A stretch of 64,000 nucleotides of DNA, from assembly GCA_000611715.1 (NCBI GenBank), contig AZYM01000004.1, positions 372,001 to 436,000 on the forward strand, in the 5' to 3' direction. This DNA is from Scolecobasidium constrictum UM 578 (lineage: Eukaryota > Ascomycota > Dothideomycetes > Venturiales > Sympoventuriaceae). Numbering within the stretch: position 1 is the first letter of the stretch; every line of letters starts with the position of its first letter. The notes beneath the pieces are model-generated. The model saw only the letters and a list, made by a program, of their open reading frames with translations, was not told where the DNA came from and made no database searches. This document shows, one piece after another, positions 53,396 to 63,438 of the stretch. The translations under genes were made by a program, and so were the position numbers.

Positions 53396-55549
53396 TCACC
53401 GTATCTTCAGGCTGCTCATCTCCAGCTTCCTATACTGCTCCAAAGTCTGCTCCACTACCTCCTTCTTCACTCTTTCCATTGCCTCCCTGACCTCTTCGTC
53501 CTCGTCATCAAACGTGAACAGATTCCTCACGACACGAGCACATCCATGCGGCTTGCACAGCACGGTGCCATTATTACAAGCATCCGCAGCTTGACCATCC
53601 ATAATATCATCAACATAGCACTCTCCCAGCACTCTATGCTTGTCCCCGTCCCTCCTCAAAATAAATGGCATCTCTGCCCCGGCGAGCACCCACAGATGAT
53701 CGCCAGGAAGCATCTGCCACGGTCCCAGCCCCAGCTGCCCTGATACCGTTACAAAGAGTCGTCGCGACTTGCACACTGTATTGATCTGGTTCATGAGACT
53801 GTCTAGCTTCTCAATCTCATGCGGATCGTCTGGCGGCACAAAGTCGTCTTCATTTTCTGCCTCGGTGAAGGCGAAGATAGTGTTCAACGTTGGAACTTGC
53901 GAAAGAGAGTCTCTAGAGCGCTTGCCGTATCCGTCTCGTCCTGCTGTCAAAGTGCGGATGAAGAGAGCGAGTGCCTCGTCTGCTGTGGGATCGCCGAAGG
54001 CGCCGGAGCGGAGAAGGCTGAGTGCAACCTTCATGATGGAGTTCTCTTTCTCACCAGAAGAGTAATCTTCGTTTTCGAAAACAGGACCGCAGTACAGCAC
54101 CGTGGACACTCTGATTCCCGTGATATCCAGGACAAGCGGGTCTGCGTTCGGTATTCGTTGCCACGTCAGCCCCTTAGCTGGCTCGAAAGCATCGTCTAAA
54201 GACCACGGAGTAAGGATCGCGCCACCTGAGGACTTCCACGTAGGTATCCAAGATGAGTCCACCTCATGCTCCTGATCGAATCTGTCTACACGACTATCGC
54301 CGAAGAAATTGGTTTTCGGATGATACTCTACGCTCGCAAGCAGTTGCAAGGGCTTTGTAGTCTTCAACAGCTTTTCTGCGACGGCGATGTACAGCTCTTC
54401 CGGCTTCTTGGTATAGTCGACCTCAATGAACGGCGCGTTGATAGGATCATGGTCTTTCGTTTGCAACCCAAGCAGCGCGTACACCCTATCCCTCGGGTCC
54501 GTCGTCTGAAACGCCGTCGTCAGCCTAAGCAACTGCAAGAATGTAAGATCCACGGGTCGAAAGCCACCGTGCCGCGAAAGTCGGAACATGAGGTATGCAT
54601 TGTAAACACCATCCAAATGTCCCGCACGGACAATGCGATCCTGTTGTGTACGCATCAGGGCAGATGCGAGACCGATGAAGTACCATGGTATCTGGAAGGT
54701 ACCCCAGAGGACTTGCGGCGAGCGCGAGAGTATTACTTCCTGAATGACCCATTTGCGTCTGAACCAAGTCAGTTCGAAGAGCTCGCCTAGGCAGTCCCAT
54801 GAATCGGTGGTGCCTTCGGGACGGTGGAGGATCCAGTCTTGTTTGTTTGCGTCGATTTCGTGGAAGTAGGCTGGCCGAGTCTCGTCCCACTCATTGATGA
54901 CCTTTGTGACGACTTCGAGGGCTTGCAGCGATTTCTCGGGTGTGGTGGTTGGACCTAGCCAGATCAGTGTTGCGTGTGCGTTTGTGTAGATCGACGCCAT
55001 CGACTGGACTTGTCTGCTCCTCTCCGCATCATTGGTTTGATCTATACACAATGCATCGACCCAGATGATGCGGCTCTCGTGCCTGTGTCTTAGCTGATCC
55101 AAAGCGTACCACAAATTCGGCTGCACGATTTGCCATGTGCCGTTGCAGTAGATCTGAAACAGGTTCGGGTCCTGGTCAGTCAAGCCGTAGACTTGCTGGT
55201 GCCAGCTGTACGAGAGTGCTTCATAGCGTCCAGCATAATCCGTCTTCTTTGCGCAAAATAGCGAGCAGACGATCGGATCCTCGGCTCCACCTGGCTCGAT
55301 TGAAAGGAGCCGGAACCAGTCCTTGTCCACAAGCTCGTGGTAGAGAGGCGGGAGATCTGATGTATAGTTCATGCAGGCCGGACATAACGCTTCCTCTGAT
55401 CCTTCGTTGTACGTACCGGCTGGTGCATCTATGCCGACACCTTGCGTGGCCTTGAGAACATCTTGCGAAGGAATCATGGAAGCTGGGCTTCCAGAGATAG
55501 ATGTCTCTGTCCGAGGCCAGACAGTGTAAGATCGCCAGGCGCCTCCCAT
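53396..55549 (-). CDS. HET-domain protein 1, full-length type
   Basis: The ATG at 55549 (GCCATGG) gives 717 residues; the frame is open to 55597 without another ATG. The HET domain starts with Y-E-A-L-S-Y-S-W at about residue 109. It continues with R-I-I-W-V-D-A-L-C-I-D-Q-T-N-D near 160 and Q-V-Q-S-M-A-S-I-Y-T-N-A, the core of proteins that trigger heterokaryon-incompatibility cell death. The C-terminal block P-F-I-L-R-R-D-G-D-K-H-R-V-L-G-E-C-Y-V with D-I-M-D-G-Q-A near 650 is the second conserved region of many HET proteins. A zinc-like C-P-A-C-M is near residue 56. Two upstream exons at 55598-56066 could extend it to 851 residues. No NACHT or WD40 repeats are present. Role in self/non-self recognition is inferred. 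Confidence 0.85.
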   Translation of the reverse strand: MGGAWRSYTVWPRTETSISGSPASMIPSQDVLKATQGVGIDAPAGTYNEGSEEALCPACMNYTSDLPPLYHELVDKDWFRLLSIEPGGAEDPIVCSLFCAKKTDYAGRYEALSYSWHQQVYGLTDQDPNLFQIYCNGTWQIVQPNLWYALDQLRHRHESRIIWVDALCIDQTNDAERSRQVQSMASIYTNAHATLIWLGPTTTPEKSLQALEVVTKVINEWDETRPAYFHEIDANKQDWILHRPEGTTDSWDCLGELFELTWFRRKWVIQEVILSRSPQVLWGTFQIPWYFIGLASALMRTQQDRIVRAGHLDGVYNAYLMFRLSRHGGFRPVDLTFLQLLRLTTAFQTTDPRDRVYALLGLQTKDHDPINAPFIEVDYTKKPEELYIAVAEKLLKTTKPLQLLASVEYHPKTNFFGDSRVDRFDQEHEVDSSWIPTWKSSGGAILTPWSLDDAFEPAKGLTWQRIPNADPLVLDITGIRVSTVLYCGPVFENEDYSSGEKENSIMKVALSLLRSGAFGDPTADEALALFIRTLTAGRDGYGKRSRDSLSQVPTLNTIFAFTEAENEDDFVPPDDPHEIEKLDSLMNQINTVCKSRRLFVTVSGQLGLGPWQMLPGDHLWVLAGAEMPFILRRDGDKHRVLGECYVDDIMDGQAADACNNGTVLCKPHGCARVVRNLFTFDDEDEEVREAMERVKKEVVEQTLEQYRKLEMSSLKIR

Positions 55550-55597
55550 GGCCCCGCTATGTCTGCCAAACAGTAATGCTGCGAATGTTTGAGTCAC

Positions 55598-56066
55598 TCA
55601 ATCTTGGCTGTGGCTATAAAGTTTCTGACCTTCCATATCGCTCGTCAGAACCTTCGTATTCCCTGATGCCACTTCTGCTGCAAAGCCCGTATACGGCGTC
55701 CTGGCTTTGCTTTCGCCTACGAAAATATTCTCCACCTCTTTCGCAAGCACATCCTCCTCGCGCGCCGGGATGCGTCTCGGAACCTTCAGAAGCTCGACTA
55801 GTAAGATATGAGATCAGTCACCGCCATGGCTTGCTGCTCTCGTCAGGGTAAAGGGTCATACCAGCTAGATCACTCGACTTCGAGAAGCAGCTCCATGCTA
55901 TTCTCCTATCCTTCTCTATAGTTTCAATCGGCGTACTCCCATATGAAAGAAGTACGCGGAAGAGAGCTTCTGCGAGGACTATCGACTTCGTGACCTTACG
56001 GACCTTAAGATCCTCTTCGCGTCGTTGTGCCCACATGTCGTCCATATCGGCACCGGAACTTTTCAT
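55598..56066 (-). CDS. Two possible exons upstream of HET gene 1 (separate small gene or its N-terminus)
   Basis: Exons 56066-55862 and 55797-55598 (64-nt intron, GTATGA donor, ACTAG acceptor) give 134 residues from M-K-S-S-G-A-D-M-D-D-M-W-A-Q to a TGA. The composition is normal for coding (K-S-I-V-L-A-E-A-L-F-R-V-L-L, P-A-R-E-E-D-V-L-A-K-E-V-E). If exon 2 instead ends at 55630 (GTCAGA donor) and joins 55578 (CGCAG acceptor), it enters the HET frame exactly and gives one 851-residue protein. Neither choice can be proved here; the GTCAGA donor is weak but the in-frame result is notable. I recognise no domain in this part. Confidence 0.4.
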
Positions 56067-56809
56067 TCGGCAAGTCTTTGCTGCAAAGGCAGATCAATCC
56101 TGGGCTGACTCTTTACCTCCGCATGACTTGAACAGATAGCATTCTTGAGCTGGCATTGCAAGACGGTATACGAGAGTCGCCGAATGCAGTCGGCTCAGGT
56201 AGCTTGTCAAGATCGTCCAGCATATTTGTGATCACGGACGAGAAGCTCATATCGCACTGTTTCATGGTGCAAGCAGCCCCACGGCCTGGACAAACGCCAC
56301 GAATTCTGGTAGCTCCAGCTCGATCATGCTAGCTGAGTCGTGGGTTTTAGAGTTGTACGACGGCGGGGGAATCACAAAACTCATCTCATGTTCACAATAT
56401 CGTAAACTCAAATGATTCTGCACGGACTAATGATGAAAGACGGAGGCTGGATGATGTCGAAGACGAGGCGTGGTATCACGTGTGGACGTGATGTTCGGGC
56501 TCGGAATTATTCCGCGTACCATATTCAAGGCCATGGCTATCAACGACAGCGCAACACAGCCTTGTGGACAACTCATTTTATCACCCGACCATGATGATAA
56601 GGTGGCAGCCTGCTCGCGATTTCTGCTTCCTACTCAACGCACGAACCTCGCTGGATGCACAATAGGACTGTCCTTGACCGCCCTGCTCTTGAGACCATGT
56701 CCTCACGAGCATCCCAAGCATGAGCCATAGTTTTTTGAGCCATCGAAGCCTCGATTCATCTTGGGGATTTAGTCCGTGTCTCTTACGTGTATAACACATC
56801 GAATCAACA
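56067..56809. other. Divergent region between the two HET genes
   Basis: These 743 bp separate the HET genes. Short minus-strand frames (from M-S-F-V-I-P-P-P-S-Y at about 56385 to 56110) look slightly protein-like and could be further exons of HET gene 1, but no splice model keeps frame. Confidence 0.35.
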
Positions 56810-58017
56810 ATGGACGTGCAGCGAAAGGCTGTCGCAACCTCTGACTACGTCCACGAGCCTCTCGCTGACGACAAGGACCAAATTCGACTGATAAGAATAC
56901 TGCCTGGGAATGATGAACATGTTGTGCAATGTGTTTTGCGAACATTCGATCTCGATAATGCACCTGAGTACAAAGCACTGTCGTATATGTGGGTATGTCA
57001 CGGGTAGCTGCTGTACGAGCATGGCTAAAATACCTGTAGGGAGAGAAAGTGTACCGGACGATTGAGATTAATGGCAAAGCGTTCGAAGTTCGTATCAATT
57101 TGCACGACTTTCTCACCACGTATCGCGCGAGACCGAGCTCCTCGTCTACGTGGCTATGGATTGATCAACTTTGTATCGACCAGAGCAATCTGACCGAGAG
57201 AGGAAGACAGGTGCTTCTTATGGCGCGAATTTATCCGTCTGCAGGAGAAACTTTCATCTGGCTAGGCCTTGATCCACGACTGGATGTCGCCTGTCGGAAG
57301 TCAGTCACTGTAGGCGAAGCAGTGAAAGCAGCGGGAGAGGTTGACGACGATGAGGCGGAAAGAGTTGCTATGAGAAGTCTGCAAGACGACGAAATCTCAA
57401 ACATAAAAGTCCTGTGTCAACATCCTTACTGGAAGCGGCACTGGATAATTCAGGAAATCGTCTTGTCCAGAAATTGCACTTTGCTCCGACCACAGGTTGA
57501 AATCGCATGGCGTGATTTTATACTTCTAGCCTACTTTAGGGACTTTGACCGAGGTCTGGCGATGCTCATAAACGCTTCCATAATGGCTGAGGGCGAAAAC
57601 GATGTTGAGAGATGGTTTTTCTGCATGAGTCTGGCTGAACAGACATCCTGCGAAGATGTCAGAGACAAAGTCTACGGGATGCAAAGCATCTTCGGCGGAT
57701 CTGCTCGCATCCTGGTGGACTACACTGTGACTCCAAGTATGGTGTTCCTCAGAGCATTATGCGCTTACGAAGGAGCCTCCTTTGTTGCGCGAGAACGGGA
57801 AGACACCTCGTACCTGGCTGATGCGGCCCACCTCCTTGCAGGAGCTATGAGTCTTTGCGACAAGGGCTCGCGATACAATTTGTACGTCGCCGTTCTAGGA
57901 TACGTCCAGGAAGCAGGACCCAATTTCGAACACAGGGACGAGCAGAAGTTTCGACAGCTTATCGAGAAACACGTGGCGGCTTGGGAAGAGTCTTCTGGAG
58001 CGTCTCGTGATGTCTGA
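56810..58017 (+). CDS. HET-domain protein 2, short form
   Basis: There are two exons, 56810-56992 and 57040-58017 (47-nt intron), giving 386 residues. The HET domain begins Y-K-A-L-S-Y-M-W at about residue 54 and is split by the intron right after this Trp. It continues L-W-I-D-Q-L-C-I-D-Q-S-N-L-T-E-R-G-R-Q-V and A-R-I-Y-P-S-A-G-E-T-F-I-W-L-G. Then come H-P-Y-W-K-R-H-W-I-I-Q-E-I-V-L-S-R and D-V-R-D-K-V-Y-G-M-Q-S-I-F, typical of the domain's end. The C-terminal block seen in HET gene 1 is absent, so it is either a naturally short type or truncated by an earlier stop. It is divergent from HET gene 1. Whether it acts in incompatibility is inferred only from the domain. Confidence 0.85.
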
Positions 58018-58232
58018 CAGGAAGCCAGCAAGCCACACGATGAGTAATATTGTCCATCATAACATGTAATTGCTACTTGTCACGCACACTGGATACCATC
58101 TCATGGAGTAAGGATGCAACAACAGTGAATCTTGAACGATTGCTGTTATTGTAGGTGCACCATAGTATTGCAACGTGTAATAGGGTATCGAATTGCAGAC
58201 CAAACAACGACCGACCATGTATCCCTAAGCTT

Positions 58233-59744
58233 TCACGACTTCGATCTAATCGACAGCGCCACAAGCAGCCACCTCCACAGCCTCAAGATCAGATGCACCA
58301 CCAGCCCAAGTGCCAAACTGGGCACAAAGATCTGCAAGAACTCGAATGGGCTCTCTGGCTTCAGCTCCGTCTCGATCCATCTCTGGTTGACGATCGTCTC
58401 TTTGATTCCAGCACCGTTCGGAATCTCCTTGTGCTCTATCTCAGGTGCCCCTTCATCGGCTGGGAATCGTCCGTTCTGCATGTAGTGCTCGACCAGTTGA
58501 TCTTTCTCTCGCCAGCGCTCGAGCACCCATGTTTCGAACTTCTCGGCGTCGTGGACGGGGATATCGGAGACACGGAAGCGGCGCCAGTACATGTTTACTG
58601 ATTTGGGAGCGCGGCCTTGGAGGTAGATTGAGCGGAGGGAGTAGATGTCTTGACCATATTGGCCGCGTCTGTTGACATGTCAGATCCAGCACTTCAAAAG
58701 CAGCAGGAGGAGCAGGCGCCACTCACGGTATTCCCTCGTATGCCAGCGTGCAGTCATACACCCACTCTACTGTATTGTCCAGCTCCTCCAGGCAGAATTT
58801 CAGTCCGGTGCTCCTTGGTAGTAATACATGCTCACAATCACTAATCCCGCACTTCTCCGCCCACGCCTTACTCTTCTGCCTCGCATTCGGGGACAAATTC
58901 GTGCCCTCCGGGAAAATAAGCATCCACATCGGATTATACACTTCCTTCTCCTTGCCCGTACGTTTACTCACAGCCTTCCTCTTGAGTTTTGCGAGACGGT
59001 GTGCGAAGCGCTCGCGGTCTTTTGTCCAGTTGCGCGAAAGGAAGATGAAGGAGAAGAATTGCATGCCCCAGCCGAGGATGGGCACGTATTTGAGGGATTC
59101 CTTGAGGATGATGAAGATGTGGCCGTGCATGCGGGAGGTGTAGGCTATCCACCAGAGGTAGAGCCAGTCGGTGTATAGCTATGTCAATCTCGTTAGTCTT
59201 CATGTATTCCATGGCACTGAGGTATGGGCACATACCTCGTGGTTCGCGATCAAGACCAGCCGCTCTGGGAAGTCGCATTCTAGCCTCCCATCATCCGTCT
59301 GCCTAAGCTGCCCTCGCACCGACTTGTCCCAGCTCACCCTCACAGTCGTGGGTGTCCACCACTGCTGCATCGTGACTAGTAGTAGGGTGAAATGCTGCTT
59401 CGTGAGCGCCATCCACGCATAGTACCACTCCTTATCATAGAAGTATAGCGGCGCTCCTATGACCTGCGTCGCATTCATGCTACATTCTCAAATCAGCCCT
59501 TGTCCCTGATCATCGTCAAACTCGTTGCTCACCACGCACAACTTCCCATGAAGTATAGAAACAACCCCGTTATGCGCGCTGCCTGCAAAAGAGGCCCATG
59601 TGCGGAGCCGCCCGGATGCTCCTTGTCGCTGTCCTTGTCATGCTTCGACTCGATCTTGACATTTGTGCCCGTTACTGGGCTCTTCTCGTCGAGTGGTGCG
59701 GTCGTTGCGCGCTTGTGCAGCCCGTCTCCGTTGGCGACCTCCAT
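58233..59744 (-). CDS. Lysophospholipid acyltransferase, CST26/LCLAT1 type
   Basis: There are four exons: 59744-59533, 59479-59236, 59178-58727 and 58668-58233, giving 447 residues. The PlsC-type motifs are block I N-H-E-L-Y-T-D-W-L-Y (its His-Glu at an exon end, 59236) and block III F-P-E-G-T-N. The first hydrophobic helix G-L-F-L-Y-F-M-G-S-C-A leads into A-T-Q-V-I-G-A-P-L-Y-F-Y, and the C-terminus carries another (I-F-V-P-S-L-A-L-G-L-V-V-H-L-I-L). N-H-x-x-x-x-D with an added hydrophobic C-terminal helix fits the eukaryotic AGPAT/LCLAT1/Cst26 group of ER enzymes that transfer acyl groups to lysophosphatidate or lysophosphatidylinositol. The acceptor is not resolved. It is divergent from the NAD kinase gene across 589 bp. 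Confidence 0.88.
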
Positions 59745-60333
59745 GTTGCCCTTCACCACGCCTCCACCCCAAGACTCTCACAAAATATGTTCGGAGTAAC
59801 GCGGATGTTGACAGCTAGGCTGAAGCGGTGGATAGGTAGACTCTAAAGACACAGGCAGGCTGGCAGATTTAGCTAGAGATAATGGCACATGCACATCATG
59901 GAAGCAGCTCCGTGTGACTAGCTCATGCTCTCATTCACGCAAAGAGTAGAAAATGGGAGCAGTGTAGAACAAGAACAAGAAGATCGAAAGCACGCCATAC
60001 ACCTTATGAGATGGGGAAGAATGGAAGCACGGGAAGCTACATTCGTCCGTGATCCGAACCACAGAATCGCAAGGCATCCAGCAGCAGCAAAGCGGAAGCC
60101 GTAGGCCACCGACGACGCGCTTGCACGTACGAGGCGTGGAGCCCCGCCATCCCTGCTGCTGATGACCGATACGTGATACGCGACTGGGATAGCTCTTTCT
60201 CGGCAATCGGCTCGGACCTCCGCCGGGACTGGCTGGACTGGTTTTTTGTCGAGTGACGTTTTGGGGATTGTTCATCGCATTGTTTCTCGTCTAGACTTTC
60301 TGGATCCTTTGGACAGAGGGAGTCTGGGTATAC
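59745..60333. other. Divergent promoter region
   Basis: These 589 bp lie between the acyltransferase and NAD kinase genes. Overlapping minus-strand ORFs (59918-60393) are unsupported. Confidence 0.45.
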
Positions 60334-61759
60334 ATGAGCCATGTGGCGATGCTGCGAAGAACGGCATTGAAGAGGCATGGCTACTACCATCAATTCACGC
60401 GATCATTTTCGCAGTCACCACGATGGCATGAGATAAGAGACATTGCGGAGCTTGCGCCGCGTACAGTCCCCAAATTCTTAGGTTTGTCTGCGCATCCTCA
60501 TACTGGGTGATTGCTGGAGACTAACAAGCAAACAAGAGACGAGACAAAATGATCTGCTATGCCTGCAATGGCCATCACCACCGCGCAACGTCCTGATCAC
60601 GAAGAAGAATCGCGTGCCGCATATCGATGAGGCAGTCATTGAATTCGGCAAGCATATCACCTCGTCCTACCCTGATGTATCCCTCGTCTTCGACCGCAAA
60701 GCCGCGCATGCGCTACACGAACACTTCCCATCCCCGGTGTATACCACGATGGGCGACGAGCCTGCGACAACCTCACTACAAGATAAGGTAGATCTGGTCT
60801 GCTCGCTCGGTGGTGATGGCACAATCCTGCGCGCAGCAAGTCTCTTCGCGATGACGAAGAATGTGCCGCCCGTTCTGAGTTTTAGTATGGGCACGCTGGG
60901 ATTCTTGGGCGAATGGAAATTCAAAGAGTACAAGCGGGCCTTTCGAGAAGTGTACATGTCTGGCGCATCGGCTGGGTATGGGAGTACGTTGTTTTCAGAC
61001 GACGATACCTCGGCGTTGAGAAACGGGTTGGGCAATGAAGCTGAGGGGCCCTCTGAGCAGACGCCGCACGAGAAGAGCACGACACCAGCAGGGTGGTCGA
61101 GCATCAGAGGGAAGAGCATGGGACAGCATCGGGGGTCAAGGATACTGCTGAGAAACAGATTGAAGGTTGGCATCTTTGGGCCCGATGGGAAACGCATACC
61201 TTCGCCCGTAGCAGGCGGGGTGCAGGGCGGTGATGTCTATGCTATGAATGAGGTCACGATGCATAGGGGTGCGGCACCGCACTTGACGATCATTGAGATC
61301 AGTATTGGAGGGCGTTTCTTAACGGAGGGTGTGAGCGATGGCATTATTGTTGCAACACCTACAGGGAGCACTGCATACTCCCTTTCGTCTGGCGGATCGA
61401 TCGTCCACCCTCTCGTGCCGAGTCTACTCATGACACCCATCTGTCCGCGCTCATTGTCCTTCCGCCCCTTAGTCCTACCAGCGAACACGCCAGTCTCACT
61501 TCGACTGTCCGAGAAGAACCGTGCAGACGAGGTCGAAGTCAGTATTGATGGCATTAGGCGAGAGCAGGGTCTGCGGAGAGGCATGGAGATCAGAGTATGG
61601 GGCGAGGGCATAAGACGAGGCGAAGGCGTATGGGAAGGTGGTGTCCCGAGTATCGTGCGTGGTGTTAATGGGAGTGGGATCGATGCTGCTGGGGAAGATC
61701 ATTGGGTCGGAGGGCTGAATGGCTTATTGAAGTTCAATTATCCGTTCGGCGAGCCTTGA
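60334..61759 (+). CDS. POS5: Mitochondrial NAD(H) kinase, Pos5 type
   Basis: There are two exons, 60334-60481 and 60537-61759 (55-nt intron with CTAAC), giving 456 residues. The enzyme phosphorylates NAD(H) to NADP(H). The first exon encodes M-S-H-V-A-M-L-R-R-T-A-L-K-R-H then an Arg/Ser-rich region, a typical mitochondrial presequence. The catalytic G-G-D-G-T motif is C-S-L-G-G-D-G-T-I-L-R-A-A near residue 125. The NE/D motif Y-A-M-N-E-V-T-M-H-R is near 265. The conserved T-P-T-G-S-T-A-Y-S-L-S-S-G-G lies near 305. An insert between about 165 and 230, rich in Ser and Gly, is common in Pos5-like fungal proteins. The end P-F-G-E-P is Pro-rich. Pos5 supplies mitochondrial NADPH for stress defence. 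Confidence 0.9.
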
Positions 61760-62677
61760 TCATCTTAGAGGACGGGAGACCTGTACGATATTGGATAACT
61801 TGTGTATCATGTGCGGCTATAATGTCTAGAGACTTTGTGGCACCTTCCATCTCGTGTCACTTCAGACACTCCCATACCTCGGAGACAATTGAAAAGCCAG
61901 CATTGAGCATATTGAGTAATGGGAATCTCGAGATCTCGAGTTCACATTCCTCGGATATGCCTCGCATTCTCGGTCAGCGCATCTTCATTGTCTGTCTGCC
62001 TTGTCCAGCGTCAGTGGCTGACGCACGGATTCGGAAGAGCATGAGAACAAGAAAAGGCACAGCCGAGACCAGTCATATGAACACAGCACGCCATCACGCT
62101 GTCCTGTCTCGCTGTCACCCTGTAACTCGACTCACCTTCACTTGTTCGATTAGATTTCGCTATTGCAAGAATAAATTTACGATCAGTGAAAGACCTTCGC
62201 AAGAGACTGAGATCCGGATCTTACTTATCGATTACAGACGCGACCCTTGCAACCTCCACCAGGCGCCATCACGGTGATTGATCACGGCCTCTTTCTGCAA
62301 CACAAGACCTCAAACGCAGGGACCAAAGGGCAAGGTCCCTTTGAGTTCAAGTCACAGCCTATAGGCTACGGTTTTAAATCGCAATAAAGCCCGCGAAGAT
62401 TTCCCTCAGATCTGTCAGAGTGACACCTTCTAGCTGCCACACGCACTCGCTCCGGTTCCGCCGTTCGCTCGGATCCGCTCACCCAAACGCTATCTATTCG
62501 CAACTCCCTTACCAACCTTCAACCTCGCTCTTCTTAACCTACGATACTTCCTGCAACGCGCGACCTTCTTCCTCCGCTTTTGTGTGCGTTCCTAGGACCA
62601 CGTCTGTCTTTGTCTTCACCACCGGAAGTGCTCAGATCCCACGTCTCGGGTAGCAGCATAGTAGCCACGCCTTCACG
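61760..62677. other. Intergenic region upstream of CDC34
   Basis: These 918 bp hold a perfect 7-bp hairpin (CAAAGGG at 62334-62340 pairing with CCCTTTG at 62347-62353, 6-nt loop), then a CT-rich leader before the CDC34 ATG. No ORF here is supported. Confidence 0.45.
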
Positions 62678-63438
62678 ATGGCTTCAGCATCTGCAGAGCG
62701 GGTGCTCATGAACGAGTACCGCACACTTCAGAAGGAGAAGTGGACCAATATTGAGGTAACTCACTTTGCGTGTTCTTTTCTAGCGTGTCGCTAACACATC
62801 TCCAGCTCGTCAACGAGTCCATGTTCGAATGGAACGTGGCGCTCATCGTTCTCAACCCCGACTCCCTCTACCACGGCGGCTACTTCAAGGCCAAGATGAC
62901 CTTCCCACGCGACTACCCGTACTCCCCGCCCACCTTCAAGTTCCTGCGCCCGCTCTTCCACCCGAACATCTACCCAGATGGCCGCTTGTGCATCAGCATA
63001 CTGCACCAGCCAGGCGATGACGAGATGAGCGGCGAATCCGCAGCCGAGCGCTGGAATCCCTCGCAACGCGTGGAGAGCGTGCTCATCTCCGTCCTCAGTC
63101 TGCTGGATGACGCCGAGGTGTCCAGCCCTGCGAACGTGGATGCAGGCGTCATGTTGAGGAAGCAGCCAGATCAGTATAGGGCGATGGTGAAGCGAGATCT
63201 CGAGGCAAGCAAGGCGGATATACCGGAAGGGTACGAGATGCCCACCGCTGCGGACGCGTACAAGACAGTCAAAGAGCCGAGCTTCAACATGGACGACTGG
63301 GGTGACTCGGATGAGGAGGCCGACTTTGACTTTGGCGGGAGCGATAGCGATTTCGAGGATGAAGATATGGAGGTTGATGACGAAGCGAGTGGGAGTGAGG
63401 GCGAAGAGGAGGATGAGGACATGGAGAAGAAGAAGTGA
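62678..63438 (+). CDS. CDC34: Ubiquitin-conjugating enzyme E2 Cdc34
   Basis: There are two exons, 62678-62755 and 62806-63438 (50-nt intron), giving 236 residues. Cdc34 passes ubiquitin to substrates of SCF ligases and drives G1/S by removing CDK inhibitors. The UBC fold shows Y-H-G-G-Y-F-K-A-K-M-T-F-P, P-P-T-F-K-F, H-P-N-I-Y-P-D-G-R-L-C-I-S-I-L with the catalytic Cys (C in G-R-L-C-I), and the E2-R1-type acidic-loop insert G-D-D-E-M-S-G-E-S-A-A-E-R-W. The C-terminus is strongly acidic (D-D-W-G-D-S-D-E-E-A-D-F-D-F-G and E-E-D-E-D-M-E), as in Cdc34, where it binds cullin. The size is slightly below the 295 of yeast. Confidence 0.93.

Noticed and set aside
55549..55597. HET gene 1 starting at the GTG codon at 55597
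   Set aside because: Nuclear fungal genes use ATG; the ATG at 55549 has strong context.
61702..62277. 191-codon plus-strand ORF
   Set aside because: It overlaps the end of the NAD kinase gene in another frame and shows no domain-like pattern.
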